The position numbers and the translations under genes are program-made. A DNA stretch of 64,000 bases from assembly GCF_001189845.1 (NCBI RefSeq), contig NZ_LFLZ01000013.1:62001-126000 (forward strand). The letters are read 5' to 3'. The notes beneath the pieces are model-generated. The model saw only the letters and a program-made list of their open reading frames with translations, did not search any database and was not told where the DNA came from. Shown here one piece after another: positions 30,054 through 39,577 of the stretch (positions are counted from its first letter, which is position 1; every line of letters begins with the position of its first letter). This DNA comes from Bradyrhizobium tropiciagri (GTDB lineage: Bacteria; Pseudomonadota; Alphaproteobacteria; Rhizobiales; Xanthobacteraceae).

Positions 30054-31328
30054 ATGAGAACCTTTCGGGCTGGCGACTGGGGTTTCCTGGCGCTCCTGAT
30101 GCTGGCCTCCTGCCTCAATTTCCTCGATCGGCAGATCTTCTCGATCCTCATTCCGGCAATGAAGGCCGAATTGAATCTGTCAGATACCGAACTCGGCGCG
30201 CTGTCGGGGCTTGCCTTTGCGCTGTTCTATTCGGTGCTCGGCGTGCCGATCGCGCGGCTTGCCGATCGCACTGATCGTGGCCGCGTGCTTGCGGCGGCTG
30301 TTGCATTGTGGAGTGCGATGACCATGCTGTGCGCAGCCGTATCCGGCTTCTGGCAACTTGCGCTCGCGCGCATGATGGTCGGTGTCGGCGAAGCGGGCGG
30401 CACGCCGCCCTCGCACGCGCTGCTTGCCGAGCGGTTCGCGCCCGAGCAGCGCTCGATGGCGATGTCGCTGGTGGCGCTTGGCGTGCCACTCGGCATCCTG
30501 TCGGGGTTATTGCTCGGCGGCTTCGCCGCCCAGGCCCTCGGGTGGCGCTGGGCCTTCGTTCTCGCCGGGCTGCCGGGCCTCGTGCTCTCGCCGCTACTGC
30601 TGTACTGCGTGCGTGATCGACGCCGCTTCGACGGACGGTGGGGCGGGGCCGACACGGACGTCGGGGTCGTCTGTACCTTGCGTGCCCTTTGGTCGATAGC
30701 AAGTTACCGCTACCTGTTGGTGGGGGCGGTTCTGTTTGCGCTCTCCAGCTATGGCCTTACGCAGTGGCTGCCTTCGTTCCTCGTGCGCAGCCACGGCTTC
30801 GACATTCGCGGCGCGGGCCTTGTGCTTGCTCTGTTGCTTGGTGTCGTCGGCGGCCTCGGGACATTCAGCGGCGGTCTCGTCGCGGATCGGCTGGTGAAAT
30901 TCGACCGGCGTTGGGCGTTTTGGTGTCCGGCCGTGTCGATCGTCCTGTTTGCACCGTGTCTCGTCGCCGCGATGCTGGCGAGCTCAACGTCGGCCTTTCT
31001 GCTGATCGCGGCCATTCCAGTCTTCCTGAACTTCACGACGATTGGCCCGACCTACGCGATGGTGCAGCAGTTCGCTGCGCCTCAGCAACGCGCGATCGCC
31101 GCGGCCTTCACCCTGCTTGTGATCAACCTGTTCGGGCTTGGCGTTGGCCCGCTCGCAGTCGGTCTGATCGCAGACCTGCTGTCACCCAAGGGCGAAACAG
31201 ACGCGCTGCGTCATGCGATCATCATCGTTTCCGCCGGAGGCGGCCTGCTCTCGGGCGTCGCCTTTCTCAAAGCGGGACGTTTGCTCGGGCGTGGCGAGGC
31301 GGGCATGGCGGCGCTGCAACGCGCGTAA
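30054..31328 (+). CDS. MFS transporter, spinster-like
   Basis: 424 residues with about 12 hydrophobic segments. The start FLDRQIFSILIPAMKAELNLSD and GVPIARLADRTDRGRVLA are typical of the Spns-like MFS group in alphaproteobacteria. AAGGAGAGG precedes ATG 30054. Co-oriented with the cupin and outer-membrane protein genes, it probably imports the locus substrate across the inner membrane. It converges with the esterase gene ending at 31342. Confidence 0.87.
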   Translation: MRTFRAGDWGFLALLMLASCLNFLDRQIFSILIPAMKAELNLSDTELGALSGLAFALFYSVLGVPIARLADRTDRGRVLAAAVALWSAMTMLCAAVSGFWQLALARMMVGVGEAGGTPPSHALLAERFAPEQRSMAMSLVALGVPLGILSGLLLGGFAAQALGWRWAFVLAGLPGLVLSPLLLYCVRDRRRFDGRWGGADTDVGVVCTLRALWSIASYRYLLVGAVLFALSSYGLTQWLPSFLVRSHGFDIRGAGLVLALLLGVVGGLGTFSGGLVADRLVKFDRRWAFWCPAVSIVLFAPCLVAAMLASSTSAFLLIAAIPVFLNFTTIGPTYAMVQQFAAPQQRAIAAAFTLLVINLFGLGVGPLAVGLIADLLSPKGETDALRHAIIIVSAGGGLLSGVAFLKAGRLLGRGEAGMAALQRA

Positions 31329-31341
31329 CGCCCACGCGTCG

Positions 31342-32841
31342 CTATGGTTGTTTGCCCGCGCGCCGCTGTCGCAATAGGTCGAACACGGTCGACCTCGGGT
31401 AGGGGCCAACGTTGGGACGTTCGCCGAAATGCATCACTGAGGTATGCTCGTCGAACGAAGGCCAGTGCAGAGCGGCGCCGCCATTGGGGTCGCCGGCGCG
31501 GGCGAAATTGATCCAGTAATCCTGCATCGACTGCGATAGCGCCGCGTCGGTGGCGTCGTAACCGCCGTCGCCTTGCGGCAGGCCGAACACGTAAGGGATT
31601 TCGTAGGTGTGATTGGCGCGTCGGTCCGCGGCGCGGTTTTTCGGCGCCACCCGGCGGAAGTGGTAGACGTAGCACCGCCGTCCCAGCGCGCGCAGCTGCG
31701 CGGCCATTTGATAGGCGCGCTCGACGAAGAAGAAGTCAGCGAGCAGGTTGCGCATACCTTCGCGGGCGCCGGCACGGGTAAGCGGTGAGGTCTCGCGAAA
31801 CACCTTGCGGGCGCCCAGCCCGAGCACTCCGAGCGACATGCCGAAATACTTCATCCGCTCCGCGCCGAAGGCGTTGGCGAAGAAAATACCCTCGTTGGCA
31901 TTGGTACCGAGCAGCACTGGCACTTCGGCGATACCGGCCGAGATATCGCTGGTGTCACTGCGCGGCAGCAGCGCGGTCGGCGTCGGCCACCAGCGCAGAC
32001 CGCGCTCAGTCTCGCGGAACTTGAATGCCATGGTTTCGATCAGCTTGCTGCCGGGCATGTCCCGCATCTCGGCCAGGGAACGGGCTCCGAGCGCCTTTTG
32101 ATACGCGAGACCTACGCGCAGCTTCGTTTCCAGTGTCGGCTCTGCAGCCTCGCCGAGCGCCGACGATCCGAACCCGCCGCTCTGCAAGATGGCACGGTGG
32201 AACAGCCCACGGGCCGCCGGCATCTCCATCAGACAGCGTACCGCTGCGGCGCCGGCGGACTCGCCGAAGATCGTGACATTGCCGGGATCGCCGCCGAATG
32301 AAGCGATATTGGTCTTGACCCAGCGCAGCGCGCCGAGCTGGTCGAGCAGGCCATAGTTGTTGGTAGCTCCGGCAAGGTCAGCCGCCGCGAGCTCCGGGTG
32401 GGCGAGAAAGCCGAGCGGTCCGAGCCGGTAGTTGAGCGTGACCAGCACGACGCCGCGCGCCGCAAACTGCGTGCCGTCATACCCGCTTTCGCTTCCCGAG
32501 CCGCTGAAGAAGCCCCCGCCGTGGATCCAGACCATCACCGGCGTGGCGGCTCGCGGCCGCGCTGGCGCCCAAACGTTGAGATAGAGGCAGTCTTCGCTGG
32601 TTGTGGAGGCACGCTCCGGCGAAATGGTTAGCTCCTGCGGCAGCGCCGGCTGCAGGCTTGCGGAGCCAAAGGCGCCGGCGTCACGCACGCCGGTCCATGG
32701 GTCGACCGGTTGCGGTGCGAGCCACCGTCGCACGCCGATAGGCGCCTGTGCGTAGGGAATGCCAAGGAACGAACGCACGGCGCCTTGATGCAGCCCGCGG
32801 AGCGCGCCCGTGGGAGTTTCGACAACACTCAAGTCCATCAT
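31342..32841 (-). CDS. type-B carboxylesterase
   Basis: 499 residues from ATG 32841, which overlaps the MarR stop (ATGA). The oxyanion loop is in VMVWIHGGGFFSGSG, and the nucleophile elbow is GESAGAA. EDCLYLNVWAP and NEGIFFANAFG are also conserved. No signal peptide is evident. It hydrolyses an ester or amide. Being translationally coupled to the MarR regulator, it is probably induced by its own substrate and may act first in the locus. Confidence 0.9.
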   Translation of the reverse strand: MMDLSVVETPTGALRGLHQGAVRSFLGIPYAQAPIGVRRWLAPQPVDPWTGVRDAGAFGSASLQPALPQELTISPERASTTSEDCLYLNVWAPARPRAATPVMVWIHGGGFFSGSGSESGYDGTQFAARGVVLVTLNYRLGPLGFLAHPELAAADLAGATNNYGLLDQLGALRWVKTNIASFGGDPGNVTIFGESAGAAAVRCLMEMPAARGLFHRAILQSGGFGSSALGEAAEPTLETKLRVGLAYQKALGARSLAEMRDMPGSKLIETMAFKFRETERGLRWWPTPTALLPRSDTSDISAGIAEVPVLLGTNANEGIFFANAFGAERMKYFGMSLGVLGLGARKVFRETSPLTRAGAREGMRNLLADFFFVERAYQMAAQLRALGRRCYVYHFRRVAPKNRAADRRANHTYEIPYVFGLPQGDGGYDATDAALSQSMQDYWINFARAGDPNGGAALHWPSFDEHTSVMHFGERPNVGPYPRSTVFDLLRQRRAGKQP

Positions 32842-33428
32842 TCGACCACCAGGAGTGCCCCGGCTTCCTCGTCCACCTCGCTGAGGTCGGTGGCGCGTGC
32901 AAGGCCACGATGGATTGTTCCGAGACCGAGGCACATCAGCTGCGCCGCGCCCTCGGGCAGGTCCTGGCAGGCGATCCGATTGACGCGGTCGGCGATCGGC
33001 CAGAGTTTGTCGAACAGTTCTCTACCTTTCTTCGACAGGCTCAGGCGCATAATGCGCATGTCCTGGTGGTCGGCGGTGCGTTCGATCCAGCCGGCGCGGA
33101 TCATCTGCTCCATGGAGCGCGAAAGCGTGGTCGGATCGATGGTGGCGTATTCGGCGACCTCGGTCATCGTGATTCCCGGTCGCACTTGCACCGCGAGAAC
33201 GACGCGCCATTCGGGCACTCGCACGCCGAGAGGCCGGAACTCGCGGGCCAGCAACCGATCGCGCCGACCCATGATCTGGGTGATCCAGAAAAAAACGTGA
33301 CTATGTGCAACCGGCGCCGGCGGCGATTGCGGCTGGCCGTCGTCGAGTCCATTAAGTGGCGGTAGCGCGTCGATTGCGCTCGCAGCATCGGCTGCGGGCA
33401 GGCGACGAACCGATTTTTCCCTTGGCAT
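32838..33428 (-). CDS. MarR-family transcriptional regulator
   Basis: 196 residues from ATG 33428 (a TTG at 33473 is also open). The winged helix is plain: WRVVLAVQVRPGITMTEVAEYATIDPTTLSRSMEQMIRAGWIERT, then DHQDMRIMRLSLSKKGRELFDKLWPI. Two palindromes of the same type lie upstream at 33474-33493 and 33622-33635, and two more lie at the other end of the locus (23775, 23904). Autoregulation plus control of the D-aminoacylase operon is the simplest reading. Confidence 0.88.
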   Translation of the reverse strand: MPREKSVRRLPAADAASAIDALPPLNGLDDGQPQSPPAPVAHSHVFFWITQIMGRRDRLLAREFRPLGVRVPEWRVVLAVQVRPGITMTEVAEYATIDPTTLSRSMEQMIRAGWIERTADHQDMRIMRLSLSKKGRELFDKLWPIADRVNRIACQDLPEGAAQLMCLGLGTIHRGLARATDLSEVDEEAGALLVVE

Positions 33429-33473
33429 CCCGCCGTCCCCGTCTTGTTCAGTCTCAAGATCGGAAGATGGCAA

Positions 33474-33493
33474 ATATAACTTGCAAATGCAAT
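33474..33493. promoter_or_regulatory. MarR-type operator candidate at the MarR promoter
   Basis: ATATAACTTGCAAATGCAAT. Its first 15 bases are identical to the site in front of the D-aminoacylase gene, and TTGCAAATGCAA is a near-perfect palindrome. It lies 46 nt upstream of the MarR ATG, where it could cover the promoter. Confidence 0.6.
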
Positions 33494-33621
33494 AAAAATG
33501 CTAACTCTGCTGGTCGCTGCCTTTTTGATCGTGTCATCGAGATACTCCGAAAAGCCGGCGCTCAGATCGTGCATGTGCTGCGATCGAAGTCCCGTGATCT
33601 TCGGTCGTCATGGCGATATAA

Positions 33622-33635
33622 CTTGTGATCACAAG
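33622..33635. promoter_or_regulatory. second MarR-type palindrome
   Basis: CTTGTGA-TCACAAG, a perfect 14-bp palindrome in the context ATATAACTTGTGATC. It has the same ATATAACTTG prefix as the other two sites. It lies between the MarR gene and the 3' end of the amidohydrolase gene, so it can only serve leftward transcription toward MarR. Confidence 0.55.
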
Positions 33636-33692
33636 AAAGTTGCCCATGCCGTTCGGGAATCCTCGATATCTCGGCAATGGAAGTACGACTTG

Positions 33693-35417
33693 CTACCTCG
33701 TCTTGCCGGCTGCGAAGACCGTTTGTCCGCCGACGATTGTTCTGAGCACCTGGATTTTAGGCAAGTTGTCGACCGGCACTTCAAACGGATCTTCGTCCAT
33801 GATGGCGAAATCAGCATGGCTATCCACTTTGATCGAACCGATGCCATCCCATCCGAGAACCTCGGCGGCGTCCTTGGTGAACATCCCGATCGCTTCGGCG
33901 CGGCTGATCGGCTGGGTGCGGTGCAGGTTCTTTCTACCGGATCCGGCAAGCTCGCAGGTCTCGGCGAGCTGGATCTGTTCCAACACGCTCTTGGGGCCCC
34001 AATCAGTTCCGCCGCCGACCTTGATTCCATGATCGAGCAGGCGCCGGAGCGGAACCAGATCGTTCAGAGCATGCTCGCCGATCCGCTCGCAATACAGATC
34101 TCCCTTGCCCCAGTGAAATCCCTTGCTGGTGGTGCAGCACATTCCGTATTTCGACATGTTGCGGGCGCTGTTTTCGTTCACCAGGATGGCATGCTGGACG
34201 ATCCATCGCTTCAGGGCCACGGCTTCCTGTACGCCGAGCTTGTTGATGGTGCTGAAGAAGTCATCGAAATCCGGCGGGGTCGCCAGCAGCGCGCTCAGCC
34301 GCACGCCTGTTTCGGCGCAATAGCGCACGACCGTCTCTTCCACGCGGCGGGGCAGAAATTCCAGCCCATAGGTCTCGCCGCCGAACGGAGCCTTGATCGG
34401 CTCATACATGCGGAGGAAGCCAGGATTGCAGGGGCCCGTTCGACACAGCAGAACTCCCTCGATGCGCAACCAATCGTCGGTGAGCGTCGTCGATGCCCGC
34501 ATGAAGTCGATCAGATCGCGGATCTGCGTGTCCGAGGGCTGGAAGTGAACGTTGAAGGCCTGGTCGGCAACGTCGAGTCCGGCGAGGACGCGGCATGTCA
34601 GCTTGCCGTCCCGACGGAGCGCCTGGTACGCGGCGAGTTGGTCGGGAGTCATCGCGTGAATCTCGAAAATGCTGGTCACGCCGATGCTATTCATCTCCGC
34701 CATTCCGGCCTGTGCGGCCACCGGCCAGAGCGCGGGCGGTGGCGGCGGGAGCTTGCTCAGGATCTGAAGCCACAACGGATCGCGCGTGTAATAGTTCGTG
34801 ACGGCGCCCCGGAGAATCCCGGTCACACGATCTTCGGAATCTCGATCGATCCAGACGTCGCACACGCGTCTCGGAAGCACTTCGGAAATGCCGAGCTGAC
34901 CAAGCGCCAAGCTGTTGAATGCGACCATGTTCGGCTGTTTGGGCGCATAGGCCTGAATGAACACCGGATGCTTGTCGGTCGCCTGGTCGAGCTGCCAACG
35001 GTTGGGAAGCGTACCTTCGGGCAGGTCGCGGTAGGACCGGCGGATGTAATAGTGAGCTTCGCCGACCGGCGTGCAGAAGATCCATTCTCCGGGCGGAGTC
35101 GACGCCGCGCGAGCTCTTATTCGCGCGATGATATCGTCGTGGGACTGCGCATCGCTCAGATCGACTGCGGCGATCGTCAGGGCCGCGAAATGCATGGAAT
35201 GCGGGTGGGTATCGATGAACCCCGGCAGAATTGTCGCCCCCTCAACATCGATACGATCAATGTTGGGCTTCGCCACCTTTTCCAGATCGGCAAGTGTGCC
35301 GACGGCCGCTACTTTTCCGTCGCGGACGAAGATGGCTTCCTGGGGCGGCGTCCGAAAATCACAGGTCTGGACCCGCCCGCCATGCATCAGGAATGTGTTT
35401 GAATGATTATTCGACAT
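33693..35417 (-). CDS. YtcJ-like amidohydrolase
   Basis: 574 residues from ATG 35417, preceded by GGAGG. The metal motif GFIDTHPHSMHF carries His71 and His73 after a beta-sandwich start (IFVRDGKVAAVGTLADLE). Late metal-site regions GGGTDWGP and a composite-domain end (GSIKVDSHADFAIMDEDPF) match the YtcJ/ExeX group of amidohydrolases, which act on amides or cyclic imides. Cytoplasmic. It diverges from the LuxR-type regulator at 35558 and from the nitrilase and amidase genes, all C-N bond hydrolases. Confidence 0.87.
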   Translation of the reverse strand: MSNNHSNTFLMHGGRVQTCDFRTPPQEAIFVRDGKVAAVGTLADLEKVAKPNIDRIDVEGATILPGFIDTHPHSMHFAALTIAAVDLSDAQSHDDIIARIRARAASTPPGEWIFCTPVGEAHYYIRRSYRDLPEGTLPNRWQLDQATDKHPVFIQAYAPKQPNMVAFNSLALGQLGISEVLPRRVCDVWIDRDSEDRVTGILRGAVTNYYTRDPLWLQILSKLPPPPPALWPVAAQAGMAEMNSIGVTSIFEIHAMTPDQLAAYQALRRDGKLTCRVLAGLDVADQAFNVHFQPSDTQIRDLIDFMRASTTLTDDWLRIEGVLLCRTGPCNPGFLRMYEPIKAPFGGETYGLEFLPRRVEETVVRYCAETGVRLSALLATPPDFDDFFSTINKLGVQEAVALKRWIVQHAILVNENSARNMSKYGMCCTTSKGFHWGKGDLYCERIGEHALNDLVPLRRLLDHGIKVGGGTDWGPKSVLEQIQLAETCELAGSGRKNLHRTQPISRAEAIGMFTKDAAEVLGWDGIGSIKVDSHADFAIMDEDPFEVPVDNLPKIQVLRTIVGGQTVFAAGKTR

Positions 35418-35557
35418 GTTGTCCTCCGTTTCCGAAGTCTCGGGCGAACGAGACGTTTTGACGAAACTGCCGGAGCGCCACATGGTTGCCAATCGTCCTT
35501 CGGAGTGACGATTGTGCGGTACGAGCGTGCTTTGACGATTGGATGCGGGGGAGGGGA

Positions 35558-36300
35558 ATGATCATGACCTTTGGGGATGTGAACAGGCGCGCGTCATCGG
35601 GAATAACGGAGGAGGCCCACGTCGCCTCGCAGCTCGGCTCAGCTCGTGTGCTCGCTGAAGCGTTGACTTTCTTCGAGCGAACGCTGCCAATTTCGAGCAG
35701 TTGTTTCTATTGGATTAATGCGGAGTCCCATGCTGTCCACCTGCAGTTACGTGAGCTGGACGCGGTTTGGCTCAACGCGTATCGAGAGGAATTTCACCGC
35801 TACGATCCGCTGCATCCGCGCCGCTGGCGCGCCGATTGCGGGCGCGTGACGAGCTTCGATGGAACGTTGAGAACCACCAACTGCGATATCAGGAACTACA
35901 TCGACAACTTTCTGCTGCCGCAAAATACCCCGTACCAGGCGGAGATTTATTTCTGGCAGCGTGATCGCATGATTGCCGGCATTTCGCTGCTACGAACCAG
36001 CGATCTCGGCGCTTTCGGGGCCGACGAAATCCAGTTTATCCAATCGGTCCTGCCACTCGTCGATCTCTCGTTTTCCCTGTTGCCGGAGGCGCGCTGCCAG
36101 ACAGCATCGTTCAGAAGCTGACGCAGCGTGAGGCAGAAATCGTGACAATGGTGGCGGCCGGCGGCAGCAACAAGCTGATCTGCCGCAAGCTCGGGATTGA
36201 GCTTCCTACCGTGAAAACTCATCTGAAGAGAATCTTTCAGAAGGCCGGCGTTGGCTCGCGCACCGAACTGATCAACAAGCTCTACCTGGCCAGTCACTGA
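35558..36300 (+). pseudogene. LuxR-type HTH regulator, frameshifted before the HTH
   Basis: The N-terminal ~180 residues (ATG 35558, or 35564 with GAGGGG) run to LLPEARCQTASFRS and stop. One frame over, the sequence continues DSIVQKLTQREAEIVTMVAAGG and the LuxR/NarL-type HTH (ICRKLGIELPTVKTHLKRIFQKAG) to the stop at 36300. A single missing base near 36086-36096 explains it. The sensor part has W/Y/D residues (FHRYDPLHPRRW) reminiscent of the LuxR signal-binding pattern. It may regulate the nitrilase-amidase genes downstream. Confidence 0.78.
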
Positions 36301-36393
36301 TCTCGATCCGGCCGCTTTCGATGTCATCCTTGCGGGTGATGTCTTGCCTGTCCGCTTGTCGCTAATCTTCACCTGAAAAGGGTTGGGGCTACG

Positions 36394-37626
36394 ATGACAG
36401 GTACTGCGGATTGCATAGGCGATAGCGTGGTCACGACTACGGAGGCACCCCGTCGCCCTGTGCCGCCCTATCTCGCGGTGGGATTGTCGACCATCGTGAC
36501 AGGCATCGGCGCACGCCGTCACATCAGGCGAAATTTGGAAACCATTGAAGAAGCCATTCACGCGGCGATTTCGGTCTGTGGGATCAATATGCCAGTGAAG
36601 CTCATCGCACTTGCGGAAGGAGCGCTGACAGGCTTCACCGACGAGATCTTCGACGTCCCTCATGTTACGGCCGCCCAAGATCTCTTCATCGACATTCCGG
36701 GTGAGGAAACCGAGCATCTGGCCCGTCTCGCCCGACACTACGGGGTCTACATCATTGCGCAGTGCAAGGCGCGGTGGCCCGAAATCATGCGCGACCGCTT
36801 CTTCAATACCCTGTTCGTGATTTCGACGGCGGGGTTGGTGATCCATAAGGCAGCAAAGAACCATGTGTGGTGCCGTGAGCGAAGCTGCACTCCGCATGAC
36901 GTCTACGACCGCTGGGTCGAGCATTTCGGAAATGGCCTCGACGCGTTTTTTCCTGTGCTTCGGACGTCGGACATCGGCAATATCGGCACCATCTGCTGTT
37001 CGGATGGTGAATATCCCGAAGCCGTACGGGCGCTTACATTCAACGGGGCGGAAGTCGTTTACCGTCCGTCGGAAGCGATGCCGATGACCGGAAGCGGTTA
37101 TCCCGGTGGCGGCTCCTGGATGATCCAGAATCGCGCCCATGCCGAGTTCAATTCGGTCTTTATGCTGTGTCCCAATATCGGCCCCGTCTATTTAAGTCCA
37201 AGCTCGCAGCACCCGATTGATATTGCGGGCGGCAACAGTCACATCGTCGATTATCGCGGCAACATCCTTTCGTATTCCGCGTCCTCGGCGAACACGATGA
37301 CCTGCGCGGTTATCGACGTCGAGGCGCTACGGCAGTTTCGGGCGATGAACCTGAACAGCAACTGGTTGAAGGACCTGAGGACCGAGCTGTTCCGCAAGAT
37401 GTACGACCGTCCGATTCATCCCTTGAACCTCTGGATGTCGGAGGACCCGGTGCATCATGCGGCGGTCGACGACATCTATCGCCGCAATATTGAGACGTTG
37501 TATCGCGATGGCGTCTGGGAGCGGCCTGCGGTCCAGCACGGTGGTGCAGCTTACCAGTCGAGTGATTCTTCGCCTCCTTGGGAGGCATGGGATAGAGCGA
37601 AGTCCTTATGGCTGCCCTGGAACTGA
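36394..37626 (+). CDS. carbon-nitrogen hydrolase (nitrilase superfamily)
   Basis: 410 residues, longer than the usual ~300. The Glu-Lys-Cys triad is in place: Glu75 in LIALAEGAL, Lys152 or Lys155 in VIHKAAKNHVW, and Cys201/202 in GTICCSDGEYPE. The acidic residue after the Cys pattern is typical of amidase-type members. The final ~60 residues form an extra tail. It hydrolyses a nitrile or amide in the cytoplasm. Followed 30 nt later by an amidase gene, so a nitrile-to-acid route is plausible. Confidence 0.83.
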   Translation: MTGTADCIGDSVVTTTEAPRRPVPPYLAVGLSTIVTGIGARRHIRRNLETIEEAIHAAISVCGINMPVKLIALAEGALTGFTDEIFDVPHVTAAQDLFIDIPGEETEHLARLARHYGVYIIAQCKARWPEIMRDRFFNTLFVISTAGLVIHKAAKNHVWCRERSCTPHDVYDRWVEHFGNGLDAFFPVLRTSDIGNIGTICCSDGEYPEAVRALTFNGAEVVYRPSEAMPMTGSGYPGGGSWMIQNRAHAEFNSVFMLCPNIGPVYLSPSSQHPIDIAGGNSHIVDYRGNILSYSASSANTMTCAVIDVEALRQFRAMNLNSNWLKDLRTELFRKMYDRPIHPLNLWMSEDPVHHAAVDDIYRRNIETLYRDGVWERPAVQHGGAAYQSSDSSPPWEAWDRAKSLWLPWN

Positions 37627-37656
37627 TCCGTTTGGCGTTTGTTAGGAGCATTTTCG

Positions 37657-39098
37657 ATGAAGCGTGCAGAGTATGCGGCGTTTGACGCGATCGGACTAGC
37701 TGAGCTCGTGCGGGCGGGCGAGGTGACGGGTGCGGAGGTTGTTTCGGCGGCGCTAGATGCCATCAATCACGTCAATCCGACCATCAAGGCGATCATCGAT
37801 CCTGTGGAGCCGGCGTTGTCGTGTGGGATGGTATCAGCCGACGGCCGATTGGCAGGCGTTCCGTTCCTGCTCAAGGACCTCGGCGTGTTTCGGGCGGGTG
37901 CGCGGTCGGAGGCGGGTAGCGGCTTGTGCCGGGACTTTCGGCCACCATTCACGTCGACCCTGGTTGAGCGTTACGATCGGGCGGGGCTCATCTCGCTTGG
38001 CAGGACCAAGAGTCCGGAGTTCGGCTTCAGTCCGACCACCGAACCGCGACACCATGGGCCAGCTCACAACCCGTGGAATCTGGCTTACTCGCCTGGTGGA
38101 TCGAGCGGTGGGGCTGCGGCGGCGGTCGCCGCCGGCTGTGTGCCGGTCGCTCACGCCAACGACGCGGGAGGCTCAATTCGTATCCCGGCGTCCTGTTGCG
38201 GTCTCTTCGGGTTGAAGCCGAGTAGGGGGCGTGTGCCGGTGGGACCAGCTTTTGCGGAGGCTGTCTGTGGGTTGGGTGCAGATCACGTCGTCTCGCGATC
38301 CGTGCGAGATTCGGCACTGATACTCGATCTCACACGGGGCGCGGCTTCGGGAGATCCCTATGGCATTGCAAGGACCATCTCGAGTTATCTCGGCCATATC
38401 GAGAGACCACTTGAGGAGCTTCGGATCGGTCTTTGGCGCAAACCGTGGTCGGGCGTGGAGTTGGCGCCCGACGTCGCAAAAGCTTTGCAGGCCGCGGCGA
38501 ACCTCTGTACGCAGCTCGGTCACCATGTGGAATTCGTCGAGCCCGACTTCGGGGTGCCGTGGGATTCGTTTCTTGACGCGAATGCCACGATTTGGTGCAC
38601 CAATCTCGCTGCTCTGATTCAGTTTTTCTCTCGCCTCATGCGCCGTCAGATCGATTCCGAACATCTGGAAGAGCAAACGCTCGTAGCATACGAGTATGGT
38701 AAGCGACGCTTGGCGACCGACATGCTTGCTGCGGCCAATGTCTTCAATGCGGTATCCCGTGCCATCGGTACGGCGTTCACGCAGTTTGATGTTCTGTTAT
38801 CGCCTGTCATGACGCGGACGACGCCGCTTCTCGGCCAGTTCGTGAAATTTACCTCCGAAATGAGTGCGACCGATTGGTGCCGCTGCATATTCGATCAGCT
38901 GCCGTTTACGCCGTTGTTTAACGTCACAGGAGGGACCGCAGCGTCCGTTCCGTTTGGCCAGGATCAGCACGGTCTACCCATCGGCATCCAGATCGGCGCG
39001 ACGTCGGGAATGAAGAGGTTCTGTTGAATCTTGCCCGACAATTTGAAGAAGCCGCGCCTTGGGCGGGTATGCTTCCGAAGACGCACGTAGCCCATTGA
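37657..39098 (+). pseudogene. amidase signature family enzyme, frameshifted near the C-terminus
   Basis: From ATG 37657 (TAGGAG upstream). The amidase triad is complete: Lys73 in FLLKDLG, Ser149 in SPGGSSGG, and Ser173 in DAGGSIRIPAS. The open frame stops at 39027 after IQIGATSGMKRFC. The expected family ending (EEVLLNLARQFEEAAPWAGMLP) continues one frame over to 39098. One base is missing at 39006-39013. Only ~23 residues are altered or lost, so some activity might remain if the lesion is real. Confidence 0.82.
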
Positions 39099-39577
39099 CA
39101 AGATATTTGGTTCGAGGCCAGCACGTCGTTCTAAGTTGGCCTCCGGCTCGACCCCGGAGTCTGCAGGCGGGACGCCAGTAGAGTTGGTTCAAATTAGCCG
39201 GGATTGGAGCGGGAGTTTAAATCGTTTGATCCGTTAGAAAGCCGCTTGTGCAAGACGTGTGCACCGGGAAAGCAAGAAAAATCTCATCATAGCCAAAGCG
39301 AGTAGGTGCTCCGCCCGAAAGCCGGCTGCCTCAGTTGATGAAGTCTATCGCCAGTTCCGACGTAGGGCTGATTGTCGAGTGCCGACGAGGAACCCAGCTT
39401 ACGGAGGTGAAAGCGCTACTCCCCCAGTCCTTTATCGCGCTTCGCACAGCTCCGCTGGTTGAGCCGGTGAGCGTCCCAGTGGGAGTTTTCTCATTGCAGC
39501 CGTGGCCTTTTATCCGATTTGTTGCGGTAGCAGACCGGTCCGCAGCCGACTGAACTCATTCAAAATTTTGGTTGCTC
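39099..39577. other. intergenic, no supported gene
   Basis: About 480 nt between the amidase remnant and the truncated ABC gene. A 72-residue frame at 39335-39553 has no recognisable pattern. The region may be part of the same rearrangement that cut off the LivG-LivF gene. Confidence 0.45.

Noticed and set aside
33498..35402. 634-residue plus-strand frame over the YtcJ-like amidohydrolase
   Set aside because: The minus strand has a complete amidohydrolase with metal motifs; the plus frame has none.
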